From: Methanomassiliicoccales archaeon UBA280
Lineage (GTDB): Archaea > Thermoplasmatota > Thermoplasmata > SG8-5
Assembly (NCBI GenBank): GCA_002499085.1
Contig: DAKD01000022.1
Coordinates: 1-36,003, forward strand
Direction of reading: 5' to 3'
Length of the DNA stretch: 36,003 nucleotides
Shown here: piece after piece, positions 7,462 to 16,759 of the stretch
Layout of the letters: every line of letters starts with the position of its first letter
Numbering within the stretch: position 1 is the stretch's first letter
Translations under genes and position numbers: made by a program
Notes under the pieces: generated by a model
Told to the model about the DNA's origin: nothing
What the model saw: only the letters and a program-made list of their open reading frames with translations
Database searches by the model: none

Positions 7462-10400
7462 GCTCGGCAAGGGCCTTGCGGCACTTGCCGGCCCACAGGC
7501 GCATGCCTGTTGCCTCGAACAAGCCGAGGGCTTCAGAGAGTGTGACTTCGGCTTCCGCATCCTTGCCCTGACCGATAAGTAACTGGCCTGTCTCGAATTT
7601 CACTTTGGCGAGTAAAGGTCTGTCATGGATTTCCTCGCATATCTCCGTGGCCTGGCCTAATTCCGAGAGAGCCGCTGTCTCCTCTCCGCCCAGCATGCGT
7701 GCCTTGCCAAGAGCGAATCTGGCCAGGGCGAGCTCCCTTTTGGATTCAACTTCCAGCGAGGTTGCACATCCTAGCGCTTTGGCTGCGCATTCCAACGCCA
7801 TGTCTGGATGCGCCGTGAGTATGTGGTGGTTTGTCATCGCAAAGTAAACGTCCACGACTGTGACCTGGTCCCCGCATTCAGTGAAAAGAGCCATGCTTTC
7901 CCCGAGCAGCTCCGGGACGCCCTCGGTCCGCCCGAGATTGTTGAGCAGATCGGCCTTGTTGAGAAGCCCTGTTGCCAGCATCGCCGAATCACCGATATCC
8001 CGCGACAATGAGATGCACTCATCAAGGTCCCTGGCGGCATCGTCAAGGTCGCCCAGATCGATTTTCAGGGTGCCGAGGTTGTTGAGAACCTGCACTATCC
8101 CGGACCTGTCGCCGATCGCCCTCCGTATTTCTAGGCTCTGGGCGTAGTAATTCTCGGCCGAGGCTATGTCGCCTGTGGCGAAGTATGTCACGCCGATATT
8201 GTTCAGCAGCATTGCGGTGGCAGCTTTCTTGCCTGCCCGCCGCATCGTCGTCAGACAGTCCAGGTAATAAGTGCGGGCCTGCTCGGGCTTGCCTGTGAGC
8301 CAGCACACAATGCCCATGCTGTTGCGCAGCTTGGCTAGGGATATTCTGTCGTCTCTCCTCTCCAGCGTCTTCTCGCCTCTGGAGAAGTATTCCATGGCTT
8401 TCGCATACTCGCCTTTGTCAATCCATACGACGCCTATGTTGTGCAGGAGCTGGACATGCTCGTCTTCGTCCTTCTGCGGGTCCAGGAGTCCGAGGCTCTT
8501 TTCGTAGAGTTCTATCGCCCTGTCTAATTTGCCTGTCCTGTACGATATTATGCCGTTGGACCTGAGAGCCATTGCAAGGTCGTGCTCCGTGCCATGTCTG
8601 CCGGAGAATGATGATATCGCCTCCTCGCATAAAGCCGTGGCCGGTTCGAAATCCCCTTGGGCTGCATGGACCTCGGACTTGGCAAGGCAGAGCCTCCCGT
8701 ATTCAGGGGTCTCTTTCCCTGAAATTGCATCGAACGCATTTCGAATGGCTTCATCGGCTTTGTCGTATTCGGCCATGGAGCAAAACGCGCCAGCCGTCTT
8801 CCTCAGGAGCCTGGCTCTATCCTCGGGCGTCTGGACCGCCCCCATGGCCTCCGAATAATGCATTGCCGCCTTCTGGCTGCTTCCGGAGAAGGCGCTCAGA
8901 TCGCCTAGCTTCTCAAGCACAGCAAGCCGTTTTCCTGCAGCATCAAAATCAGTCGAACTGACCAATGCCTTGGCCGCGTATCTGTAGAACTCAAGCGCCC
9001 TGTCCACCGCGAAGGCCCCCTCCGCCCTCTCAGCCGCACGGATGCTGTACTCAAGGGATTTTATCCTGTCCTTGGCAAGGGAGAAATGCCTGGCCAGATC
9101 GTAAACGGCATCGGTGTCCGCGTCTGAAACCGTGCTCTCGAAATACTCCCCGAGGGTCCTGTGATACTTTTCCTTCCAGATGCCGGAGACGGATGAATAT
9201 ATCGCGTCCCTGAACAGCGCGTGGGGAAACTCGGCATTGCCATTGTTGGCTCTGAGAATTCCGGCCTTCTCAAGCCTCTCCAACGCTGCCGCTGTGTCCT
9301 TGGCCGTCGGCATCGAGGCAAGAACAGCCCGCGGGAACTCTATCCCTATGCATGAGGCGTATTCGGCCAGGGCAACACACTCAGGGTCAATGCCTTCCAG
9401 CCTCCGCCCGACTATCTCGCCCACGGATTCGGGTATCGTATAATCCTCCTGTGCAAGCGTGTGCCTGCCGTCGGTGTAAAATACCGCACTTTCCGAGGCC
9501 ATCTGGCGCAGCAACTCGCTTATGAACAGGGGATTGCCGGCGCAGTCCCTCAGCAGTTTGTCCGCCAGCGTCGAAGAGAAATCGTTGTCGGGAAAATGCG
9601 AATCTATAATATCTGCTATCACAGGGGCTGATATTCCTTCGAGCCAAATTTCGGTCGGCCCAGCCTCTGCTCTGAGGGAGTCCAGGCCAGCAGAGCATCC
9701 CTCCGAATCCCTGGATGTGCAGACGACCAATAAGGGCATATTCTTGACGTTCCTGACGATATGGATAAGCACGGCCATGGAAGATTCGTCGGCCCAATGC
9801 AGATCCTCCAGAACCAATGCCAAAGGTTTTTGAGAGCAAAGGCCCGTAAGGGAATCAAGTACTCCGTCAGCTATCCTCAGCCTCTCGTTCTCAAGCTTCA
9901 GGCCCTCAAGGTCCCTCCTAACCAGGAATTTCGCACCAGAGAGTTTCACTATCTCCCGATGAACTGGTTCAACCTCCGAGACCTTCCCGGACCACCTCTC
10001 CAGGGCGGCCCCGTGCTCCTCCTCGATTCGCTGGAGCGTTCGTTTCAGCGCCCCCTTCATATCCGGGTGCTCGCCCCCCGAGAACACCCCGGTCAGGAAC
10101 AGATGCCGGCCGTGCTCGATAAGTATCTTCATGTCCCCGTATTCCAGCCGCCCCAGCCCACCCTTTTGCTCCCGGGCGGTGTCAAGGGAATCCCCCACGA
10201 AGTTCTGCACCGCGGACAGCATGCCCGCAAATATGTCGGCATCCATATCTCCCTCGCCGGACGATGCCTCGGCCACCAGCATGCCTGCCGGATTTATTGC
10301 GAATATCTTGACGAAGCGAGTGTGCTCCTGCTCCTCGAACAGGGGCGCATCCATCTCCCCGGCCAGCGCCTTGGAGAAGACCAGGAAGGGTTGGGCCGAG

Positions 10401-10615
10401 TCGGCAGATGCGGCGCCCGAGAGTATCTTGACGTTCTGAGTCGCGGCATATTCCTTAAACGCCTCCACCAGGGCGGTCTTGCCGATGCCCGGTTCCCCGC
10501 TGATAAGGACTGTGGAGCCCTTGCCATTCTTCGCGTTCTCAAGGGACTCTCTCAGGGACTGCAATTCCTTTTTTCTGCCGATGAGCGCATGCTCTCCAGC
10601 TTTCCGCTCCACCAT
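7445..10615 (-). CDS. STAND-type AAA ATPase with inserted sensor-like domain and TPR array
   Basis: A 1056-residue cytoplasmic protein without a signal peptide or membrane segment. The ATPase has Walker A GEPGIGKT (40-47) and Walker B LALVLEDLHWAD (265-276), the pattern of the AAA_16 / MalT-like STAND group of ligand-controlled ATPases. Between them, residues about 100-215 form an extra domain (FVKIFAINPAGMLVAEA ... DADIFAGMLSAVQNFV ... LEYGDMKILIEHGRHLFL) resembling a longin/roadblock-like sensor module I recall from Thermoplasmatota proteins (moderate confidence). From about residue 540 to the end there are many TPR helical pairs such as LLNNIGVTYFATGDIASAENYYAQSLEI. No DNA-binding domain is visible, unlike MalT, so it is more likely a signalling or scaffold ATPase than a transcription factor. 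The start at 10615 follows a TATA box by about 26 bases (leaderless). Confidence 0.85.
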   Translation of the reverse strand: MVERKAGEHALIGRKKELQSLRESLENAKNGKGSTVLISGEPGIGKTALVEAFKEYAATQNVKILSGAASADSAQPFLVFSKALAGEMDAPLFEEQEHTRFVKIFAINPAGMLVAEASSGEGDMDADIFAGMLSAVQNFVGDSLDTAREQKGGLGRLEYGDMKILIEHGRHLFLTGVFSGGEHPDMKGALKRTLQRIEEEHGAALERWSGKVSEVEPVHREIVKLSGAKFLVRRDLEGLKLENERLRIADGVLDSLTGLCSQKPLALVLEDLHWADESSMAVLIHIVRNVKNMPLLVVCTSRDSEGCSAGLDSLRAEAGPTEIWLEGISAPVIADIIDSHFPDNDFSSTLADKLLRDCAGNPLFISELLRQMASESAVFYTDGRHTLAQEDYTIPESVGEIVGRRLEGIDPECVALAEYASCIGIEFPRAVLASMPTAKDTAAALERLEKAGILRANNGNAEFPHALFRDAIYSSVSGIWKEKYHRTLGEYFESTVSDADTDAVYDLARHFSLAKDRIKSLEYSIRAAERAEGAFAVDRALEFYRYAAKALVSSTDFDAAGKRLAVLEKLGDLSAFSGSSQKAAMHYSEAMGAVQTPEDRARLLRKTAGAFCSMAEYDKADEAIRNAFDAISGKETPEYGRLCLAKSEVHAAQGDFEPATALCEEAISSFSGRHGTEHDLAMALRSNGIISYRTGKLDRAIELYEKSLGLLDPQKDEDEHVQLLHNIGVVWIDKGEYAKAMEYFSRGEKTLERRDDRISLAKLRNSMGIVCWLTGKPEQARTYYLDCLTTMRRAGKKAATAMLLNNIGVTYFATGDIASAENYYAQSLEIRRAIGDRSGIVQVLNNLGTLKIDLGDLDDAARDLDECISLSRDIGDSAMLATGLLNKADLLNNLGRTEGVPELLGESMALFTECGDQVTVVDVYFAMTNHHILTAHPDMALECAAKALGCATSLEVESKRELALARFALGKARMLGGEETAALSELGQATEICEEIHDRPLLAKVKFETGQLLIGQGKDAEAEVTLSEALGLFEATGMRLWAGKCRKALAELTPQQ

Positions 10616-10637
10616 GAACTGTGAATGGACTTTTGAG

Positions 10638-10645
10638 TAATAAAA
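10638..10645 (-). promoter_or_regulatory. TATA box of the STAND/TPR gene
   Basis: Reads TTTTATTA on the minus strand, about 26 bases before the ATG at 10615, in the 40-base gap after the peptidase gene. The gene therefore probably has its own leaderless transcript even though it follows the peptidase in the same direction. Confidence 0.55.
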
Positions 10646-10655
10646 GGTGTCGCCC

Positions 10656-12350
10656 TCAGAGGTCGATGAGCTTGGATATCTCCCTCGTGACCTTCTCCAG
10701 CACTTCCGGGTTCTTAAGCACGAACCTTACGCCCGCTGCCTCGAAGAGCTCGGGCAGGCTGACTGTGGTCCCAAGTGTCAATGCATGCTTGTAGTGCTTC
10801 ACCGCATTTTGGTAATTGTCAAGGGAGTTGACGAAGACCTGCATCGCGCCAACCTGGGCTATGCCGTACTCCACGTAGTAGAGCGGGACCTCGTAGACAT
10901 GGAGATACTGCCAGCCGATATCCTGGAATTCCTCAACGCCGGAATAGTCCACATGGGGCATGTACTTGGCTGCCATCTCCCTCCACATCCCGCGCCTCGC
11001 CTTGGGGTCAGTGCCCTTCTTGTCTGTGTACACCCAGTCCTGGAACTCGTCCAGCATGGCCATGAACGGCAGGAACTTCAGCAGGTCCTCGAGCTGCTCG
11101 ATTCCGATCCTCCTCCTGTCTTCGGGCTTGTAGACCAAGTCCCAGTACGGCCTGGCCAGGAGCTCCATGGACATGGACGCGACCTCCGCGAACTCCAGCG
11201 GGTAGCCTCTCACGAGAAGGGGAAGGTGCCTGCAGGACAGAGTATGTATCGCATGGCCGGACTCGTGCATCAGGGTGTCGAAGTCGTCGCTGGTTCCGAC
11301 AGCGTTTCCGAACACGAGGGCCATCCTCTCCTCCGGGAAGTCGCTGGAATAGGCTCCGGGCGCTTTTCCGGGCCTGTTCTCCAGGTCAAGATATCCCATC
11401 CTGTCCATGAGCCGGAAGGCCCGCTCGAACTCCGGGTCTATGGACTTCAGCACACTGGCTGCCTTGGCCTTGAGCTCCGGCAGATCCTTGTAGATTTTGG
11501 GGGGCTCGGCGCCGTCCGGATCCACGGCCGTATCCCAAGGCTTCAGCGAGTCAAGGCCCATCCTCTCCCTGCGCTTGTCCATCATCTTCGTCACCGCCGG
11601 GACCACGAACTTGTGAATGGCATCCCTGAAGGCCTTCGTGTCCTTCCTGGTGTAGCTGAGCCTGCTCAATTCCTTGTACCTGTAATCCAGGTACGTGCCC
11701 ATTCCCGCATTCCCGGCCAGCTGCTTCCTGAGCCCGAGCATCTTGTCGAACAGCTCGTCCAGCTTGTCCCTGTCAGCGTAATGCATGCCCACCCTGGCGC
11801 GCCATGCCTTCTCCCTCAGCTCCCTGTCGGGGCTCTTCAGGTAGGGGTTCAGCCTCTGGGGCGTGACCCTCTCGCCCTGAAACTCTGTCTCCCAACCGCC
11901 TGACATCTTTTGGTACTGGCTCTTCAGCAGCATTTCCTCCGAAAGCAACGGCAGATTCTCCTTCCTATACAGTTCGACAGCCCACCGGATGTTTTGCCTA
12001 GCTATGCCGAAATCCTTCGGGGTCCATTCCTCCGGCAGCGACATGAACCGTTTCTTCATGGCGTCGTCCAGCTCCCCCACCAATGGCATGACCTCTCCAG
12101 CCAGGCGTTCATATTCCTTCATCGCGGCCTCGTCTTTCGTGTTGCGCGTCATGGCAAAATAGGCCCTCGAGAGCTTCTCCTGGACCGCTGACATGACCTC
12201 TGACCATGCCTCGAGCCATGCCTCCGCGTCCTTTCTGGTCGCGACAGGCATCTTCTCAAGTCTGGCATAAGTCGCTTTTATAGTCTCGGGCTTGCCCATG
12301 TCATCGTCCTGGCTCAGAAATTTCCTCCCGTACTTGGTCTCAAGGTCCAT
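10656..12350 (-). CDS. M3B-family zinc oligopeptidase (oligoendopeptidase F-like)
   Basis: A 564-residue cytoplasmic metallopeptidase expected to cut short peptides. The zinc motif HESGH (His362, Glu363, His366) lies in DTLMHESGHAIHTLSCR, and Glu389 in EFAEVASMSME is the likely third zinc ligand. The C-terminal sequence YLHVYEVPLYYVEYGIAQVGA matches the substrate-pocket region of the M3 family. Length fits M3B enzymes. The ATG at 12350 is preferred to an in-frame TTG at 12371, because the TATA box at 12381-12390 would start transcription near 12360, downstream of the TTG. No signal peptide. Confidence 0.9.
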   Translation of the reverse strand: MDLETKYGRKFLSQDDDMGKPETIKATYARLEKMPVATRKDAEAWLEAWSEVMSAVQEKLSRAYFAMTRNTKDEAAMKEYERLAGEVMPLVGELDDAMKKRFMSLPEEWTPKDFGIARQNIRWAVELYRKENLPLLSEEMLLKSQYQKMSGGWETEFQGERVTPQRLNPYLKSPDRELREKAWRARVGMHYADRDKLDELFDKMLGLRKQLAGNAGMGTYLDYRYKELSRLSYTRKDTKAFRDAIHKFVVPAVTKMMDKRRERMGLDSLKPWDTAVDPDGAEPPKIYKDLPELKAKAASVLKSIDPEFERAFRLMDRMGYLDLENRPGKAPGAYSSDFPEERMALVFGNAVGTSDDFDTLMHESGHAIHTLSCRHLPLLVRGYPLEFAEVASMSMELLARPYWDLVYKPEDRRRIGIEQLEDLLKFLPFMAMLDEFQDWVYTDKKGTDPKARRGMWREMAAKYMPHVDYSGVEEFQDIGWQYLHVYEVPLYYVEYGIAQVGAMQVFVNSLDNYQNAVKHYKHALTLGTTVSLPELFEAAGVRFVLKNPEVLEKVTREISKLIDL

Positions 12351-12380
12351 GTTATCACTGAGGAGAGGCAAGGCTGGAGA

Positions 12381-12390
12381 TTATAAAAAA
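12381..12390 (-). promoter_or_regulatory. TATA box of the M3 peptidase gene
   Basis: Reads TTTTTATAAT on the minus strand, centred about 36 bases before the ATG at 12350, giving a leader of about 10 bases without an evident ribosome binding site. Confidence 0.5.
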
Positions 12391-12640
12391 TGTTGGGAGA
12401 ATATTTCGTGCAAACTACCTCAGCCATATGTGAATCTGGCTGGGGCTGAGGCTCTCCGGCGTAGAACATGAGCTCATTTGGTATAGGCATTATTATTAGC
12501 ACTCGGGGGTCCCGATTTCTTTCAATGCAATTATTTTGCTATTGTTTCAAGTCCACGTTGAACCTTGAGTGATGGCACTGACCGATGTCTGATTGTACTC
12601 CTTGCTTGAGCGTTCTATATCTGATGGTTATCATTTTTCA
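12391..12640. other. Intergenic stretch with one small inverted repeat
   Basis: No gene is seen. It separates the 3' end of the beta-helix/Asp-box gene from the peptidase promoter. CTCAGCC (12419-12425) and GGCTGAG (12444-12450) form a 7-base inverted repeat just upstream of the peptidase TATA box; it could be a hairpin at the end of the upstream transcript or nothing. Confidence 0.35.
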
Positions 12641-15600
12641 TTATGGAAATTCCACAAGGGTTTCCGTATTGGAATGGATATCAATATTATTGATGATAAT
12701 ATACTCACTCCCAAAAGGATTGAGCAGAATATATAAATCATACGGATTCATTTCATCCATTGTACCGCCAACGTACCTATAGTCCATGACATCAAACATA
12801 ATTTCGCCATTCTCCTCCGTGTAACCTTCCGCCCACAACATTCCTGAATGTGTTACCTCAACGTAGGCGCCTTCCACCGGTATGCCCCAGGGAAGCGTCG
12901 TCACTATAACAGTAAGAGACCAATAATGCGCAACTTGATTCGCGCATCCAGTTAAATCATTGTCGTTGAGTAAATCAATGCCAGGATTGGAAGGTTCCTG
13001 ATAATAGCTGGCTATTGCCCATTCAGTGCAGTCAGAAATTATGTTTGATTCAATTATAGGTGTACTGTCACGGCTCTCTATCCCTATTTTCCCGCCTTCA
13101 ATCACATTTCCAATTATGGTGGCCATTGAACTGCCCAGATAAACGGATTTCCTCATATCAATAAACTGATTATCCATAATCTCGGCTGCGGAATTATCCT
13201 CCACCCAAATTCCGACAAGGTCATTGGGCAGACCAGTGTCATATCCGCCTCCACCACGAAAGGAATTCGAATATATCCACACCTGCGCATTTGATGTGGC
13301 TTTCATCCCCGGCCCACATTCAGTAAACTCGTTTCCTACCACAGTCGCGATGGAGTCGTCCAAATAAATGCCTGCACTTCTTGGATAGTATTCCGCACCG
13401 GGATACGATGGCAATCCAGTTTCGTATATAGTGCATCCCTCGATATATCCTACAGACAAGTCCATCAAGGCTATTGAGCCACGATTATTCAAGAACGCCA
13501 CGCCAACGACAGAAATAGCGGACGATATCGCATGTATTCCCGAATGAGGTCCCACTGGCGATCCAGGACCGACCCCAAACCTGCTGTTACCTTCAATCAG
13601 GCCACCTACGACATTGACGTAAGAACCAATGGCTTCGATTCCCATCCTATTGTTGTAAATCGTGTTCATGTAAATAGGTAACCACGCACCCATATGACAG
13701 ACGTTACCGAGACCAATCCCTGCCATTTCGCTTTCTTCCACCTGATTTTCACTTAACGCAATGCCAGACGAAGACTCAAGATAGATTCCATAGTCACTGT
13801 TTCCAATAATTGTACATTCATTGATAATTCCACCACTGGAGGAAATTATACGGATGCCGTTTTTATTGTTCTCGACATCTGTTCTTGTTACGACCAATTG
13901 CTGAACCTGCTTGACGTAAATCTCATCATTTCCGCTTCGGACATCGCTCCAAGTAAGGTACGAATTTCCCAGGCCATCAATTGAAACTGAAGGCAATGCG
14001 GCACCGGTTGTGTCCGGCGTCATGCATATCTCGACACCGATGGAAATGCCCGAACTGTCGACACTCTGCATGAAAATCCTGTCTGTTCCGTCCCGATCGC
14101 TCTGATAAACGATCATGGAATCACCGGAAGGTTCCACGAAGATTTCAGGACAGATTGAGTCACCGGTGGATGTCGTTAGCTGGATAGCAGGATAAGGAGC
14201 CCAATTCATTCCGCTGTCCGAGCTGAAGGTACCATATATTTCATAGTTGCCAGTATTATAACCAGCCCATACCAGGCTGACCTGACTTCCTTCGGCATCC
14301 AACGAGAAATAATCGGTAAAGTCCCATGTCGGTGAGCCTGAATAAGTCCACGTTCCGATATCGGCGAAATCGGACCAAGTCGCGCCATCATCGAGGCTCT
14401 GCCAGTAATAAATGTATGGAGTGGATATCGTCAAGTCTGCGACCACGACATGAACTATCCCACCGCCCGCGGCCACCTTCGGGATACCTCCGAACTCACC
14501 TATGGTCGGGTCAGGGTTCACAAACTCCCATTGCTCGTCTAGTACACCGTCGTCGCCATATTTCAGCTGGATGGTCTTGTAGAAGTCAGGTCCCGCGAAT
14601 GTTATCAACCGGTATGCAAGATAGATTCTTGACTCTGCCACTGCGATTGATGGCCAGTATCCGTTTGGAATCAGATACGGTGTCGTCCATGTCGCACCGC
14701 CATCGTCGCTGTAGATAATGCACATGCTCGTAGATGCCGTGACATCGTCAAACGCTTCCCAAACCAGTGCCAGATGCTCTCCATCCGCTGCGAAATCGAT
14801 GTTTTGGATATCCGCAGAACTGGCAATTTCCATTTCCTCGCTCCATAATGCTCCCTGGTCCATCGATGTTTTGAAGAATATGCTGTCCATTCCATCAAAG
14901 ACTTTGTAGCGGTAAACAACGTATATCGCACCGTTTCCAGTCGAGACTATCGGACGTGTCGATGGGTCCAACCCGTAGGTCAGGCGGTAGTCGTGCCCGC
15001 TCGGGCCATAGTTATGTAAATCGGTTGCTTGGATGGGCGCTGCGGACATCGAATACTCAATGTGAATGCCGTCCTGCTTCTGGTTCTGCACCGTGATGTC
15101 CTCTATTACGGGGGTTGCGCCGTTGACGAAGATTCCGTGTCCTTCCTGAATTCCATTCATGGCAGGGGCAAGGCTCCCGATAAGGCTGTCAGTGCCTTTT
15201 ACAGTTAGAGACGAATCGCTGTCCACATAGACGCCATGCGTTTCAGGATTGACAATCTGGCAGTTGTTCAGTATGCAGGAACCGCCCTCAATGTTCCTGA
15301 TTCCTCCGGTGTTCAGCGGGTCCGATATATCCCCGAAGGTGTTCAGCACATTGGCGCCGTTGAAGACTATCGAGCCGCGGTTGATGAAGGGGTAGGTCAG
15401 GGAATAACTCGATGCATAGACATATGAGGTTTGAGCGCCGCCGTTTATCTCGAAGGTGGCGTCTTGTTCTACGAGTATGCTGAATTCAGCTTTTTGGGGT
15501 TCCATCATCACCAGCGTCACCTGCTCGTTGAGGATTAGGGTGGCGCCGGGTTTTATTACCAAATCGTCATACACATGAATTTCAATGTTCTCCCGGGTTC

Positions 15601-16615
15601 TGATAGGCTCAACGGTCGGGTCGATTATGCTGGGAAAGTCGGGATCTGGTCCACCCCACTTTTCTGGCGGACCCAAGTATGGTGTCACCGGGAACCCCAC
15701 GCTCATGATCGCGGGCGGACTCTCCACCAATGTCCCGGGTGAGCTGTACACCATGTATTCCCCGATAATGCTCACTTTTATGTAATGCAACCCGAGTTCA
15801 GTGGGGTGCCAGAGAATGTTACCGCCGCCAGCGCTCTCCGCCTTCAGGCTCTCCAGGGCGAGGATGCCTATCTCGGCCTCGTAATCATCCGGAATGAAAT
15901 CAATGACAGTGACACGGACATCGCACTCGTAGGCACCCAGTCCAGTCTCGAAGGCGGCTTTGAACAAATTGAACGCTGCCGCATATTTGCCGGATTCGAA
16001 CTTCGAGAATGCATTGTTGTAGATTACTTTCGCATCCTTGACATCCGGATGTTCGGAGCCGAAATTCATCGTGGCTTCGTTGATTACCGTTGCAATCTTG
16101 GCAATCGTGCCGGTAGCCAGGTCGGAAATCACATCGGAAGTGTCCACGCTCATCTTCCCGGCATTGTCGAGGAACGTTATCGCCTTCTTGATGTTCTCGA
16201 GAGAGGCGAGGCGTTGATTGTCTTCGACGGAAATCAAAGCGGCATCCAATTCGTCAATGGCTTTGCCGAGCATGACCTTGGCGGATTGTCTGTTGGTACT
16301 TGCCAGCAAATCGGCAGTGTCTGCCCTGGCCTGCGAGATGCATGATGTGTAATTGTCATCGCCGGTAGAACCGCCCGTGTTCTGGATTTCCATGTACAAG
16401 ATAGTGTCTTCGGCGATATGAACGACGGGTTTGTCCGCCACAAGATTGCTAATTGTAAGGAATGTTTGGGTAAGGTTACCTGCGACAGGATTTTCATCCG
16501 GGATTATCTCGGCTTTTACCGTCCCGGTATCGAAAATTCCGAGACCGCTAATAACAAGCGCAATCACTACAAGAAAGCTCACAATTTTACCATAGCCAGT
16601 ATGTGTGTCTCTCAT
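12641..16615 (-). CDS. Very large secreted beta-helix and Asp-box surface protein
   Basis: A 1324-residue exported protein. The signal peptide is clear (SFLVVIALVISGLGIF, about residues 13-28). Residues about 60-230 are a helical, Ala-rich region. Then come beta-helix-like repeats (about 380-535; NCQIVNPETHGVYVDSDSSL), an Asp-box propeller-like region (about 540-890; SMDQGALW, SDDGGATW, SLDDGATW, SSDSGMNW), a second long NosD/parallel-beta-helix region (about 900-1225; ENNKNGIRIISSSGGIINEC) and a C-terminal carboxypeptidase-like fold candidate (IPVEGAYVEVTHSG). There is no C-terminal membrane anchor. Likely a cell-surface or secreted protein that binds or cleaves glycans; no catalytic residue set can be assigned. 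The 3' part (12641-14000) is visibly richer in AT than the 5' part. It is divergent to another Asp-box protein gene at 16760. Confidence 0.85.
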   Translation of the reverse strand: MRDTHTGYGKIVSFLVVIALVISGLGIFDTGTVKAEIIPDENPVAGNLTQTFLTISNLVADKPVVHIAEDTILYMEIQNTGGSTGDDNYTSCISQARADTADLLASTNRQSAKVMLGKAIDELDAALISVEDNQRLASLENIKKAITFLDNAGKMSVDTSDVISDLATGTIAKIATVINEATMNFGSEHPDVKDAKVIYNNAFSKFESGKYAAAFNLFKAAFETGLGAYECDVRVTVIDFIPDDYEAEIGILALESLKAESAGGGNILWHPTELGLHYIKVSIIGEYMVYSSPGTLVESPPAIMSVGFPVTPYLGPPEKWGGPDPDFPSIIDPTVEPIRTRENIEIHVYDDLVIKPGATLILNEQVTLVMMEPQKAEFSILVEQDATFEINGGAQTSYVYASSYSLTYPFINRGSIVFNGANVLNTFGDISDPLNTGGIRNIEGGSCILNNCQIVNPETHGVYVDSDSSLTVKGTDSLIGSLAPAMNGIQEGHGIFVNGATPVIEDITVQNQKQDGIHIEYSMSAAPIQATDLHNYGPSGHDYRLTYGLDPSTRPIVSTGNGAIYVVYRYKVFDGMDSIFFKTSMDQGALWSEEMEIASSADIQNIDFAADGEHLALVWEAFDDVTASTSMCIIYSDDGGATWTTPYLIPNGYWPSIAVAESRIYLAYRLITFAGPDFYKTIQLKYGDDGVLDEQWEFVNPDPTIGEFGGIPKVAAGGGIVHVVVADLTISTPYIYYWQSLDDGATWSDFADIGTWTYSGSPTWDFTDYFSLDAEGSQVSLVWAGYNTGNYEIYGTFSSDSGMNWAPYPAIQLTTSTGDSICPEIFVEPSGDSMIVYQSDRDGTDRIFMQSVDSSGISIGVEICMTPDTTGAALPSVSIDGLGNSYLTWSDVRSGNDEIYVKQVQQLVVTRTDVENNKNGIRIISSSGGIINECTIIGNSDYGIYLESSSGIALSENQVEESEMAGIGLGNVCHMGAWLPIYMNTIYNNRMGIEAIGSYVNVVGGLIEGNSRFGVGPGSPVGPHSGIHAISSAISVVGVAFLNNRGSIALMDLSVGYIEGCTIYETGLPSYPGAEYYPRSAGIYLDDSIATVVGNEFTECGPGMKATSNAQVWIYSNSFRGGGGYDTGLPNDLVGIWVEDNSAAEIMDNQFIDMRKSVYLGSSMATIIGNVIEGGKIGIESRDSTPIIESNIISDCTEWAIASYYQEPSNPGIDLLNDNDLTGCANQVAHYWSLTVIVTTLPWGIPVEGAYVEVTHSGMLWAEGYTEENGEIMFDVMDYRYVGGTMDEMNPYDLYILLNPFGSEYIIINNIDIHSNTETLVEFP

Positions 16616-16629
16616 CCGAATCTACCTCG

Positions 16630-16640
16630 CCCCCCCCCCC
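16630..16640. repeat. Homopolymeric C11 (G11 on the minus strand) tract
   Basis: Eleven consecutive C on the plus strand, 14 bases before the ATG of the large secreted protein and downstream of its TATA box, so it would lie in the 5' leader as G11. Such tracts change length by slippage. Confidence 0.9.
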
Positions 16641-16680
16641 ATTTTGGTCTTTTTTGGTCATTTTGACTCTTTTCGGAAGG

Positions 16681-16690
16681 AGATAAAATG
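16681..16690 (-). promoter_or_regulatory. Putative TATA box of the large beta-helix/Asp-box gene
   Basis: Reads CATTTTATCT on the minus strand. Transcription would start near 16658, giving a leader of about 43 bases that contains the G11 tract and a GAGGT ribosome binding site 8 bases before the ATG at 16615. Confidence 0.4.
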
Positions 16691-16727
16691 TAATGTTCTT
16701 GACAGTATTTAATTGTTTTGAAGAAGG

Positions 16728-16735
16728 TTTATTAA
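16728..16735 (+). promoter_or_regulatory. TATA box of the Asp-box protein gene
   Basis: TTTATTAA is centred about 28 bases before the ATG at 16760, with no ribosome binding site in between, pointing to a leaderless message. Confidence 0.55.
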
Positions 16736-16759
16736 GGCGCATTTGTCTATTAACAAGCA

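Noticed and set aside
10647..11903. 418-codon open frame on the plus strand opposite the M3 peptidase
   Set aside because: Shadow of the peptidase gene; no promoter, ribosome binding site or recognisable domain.
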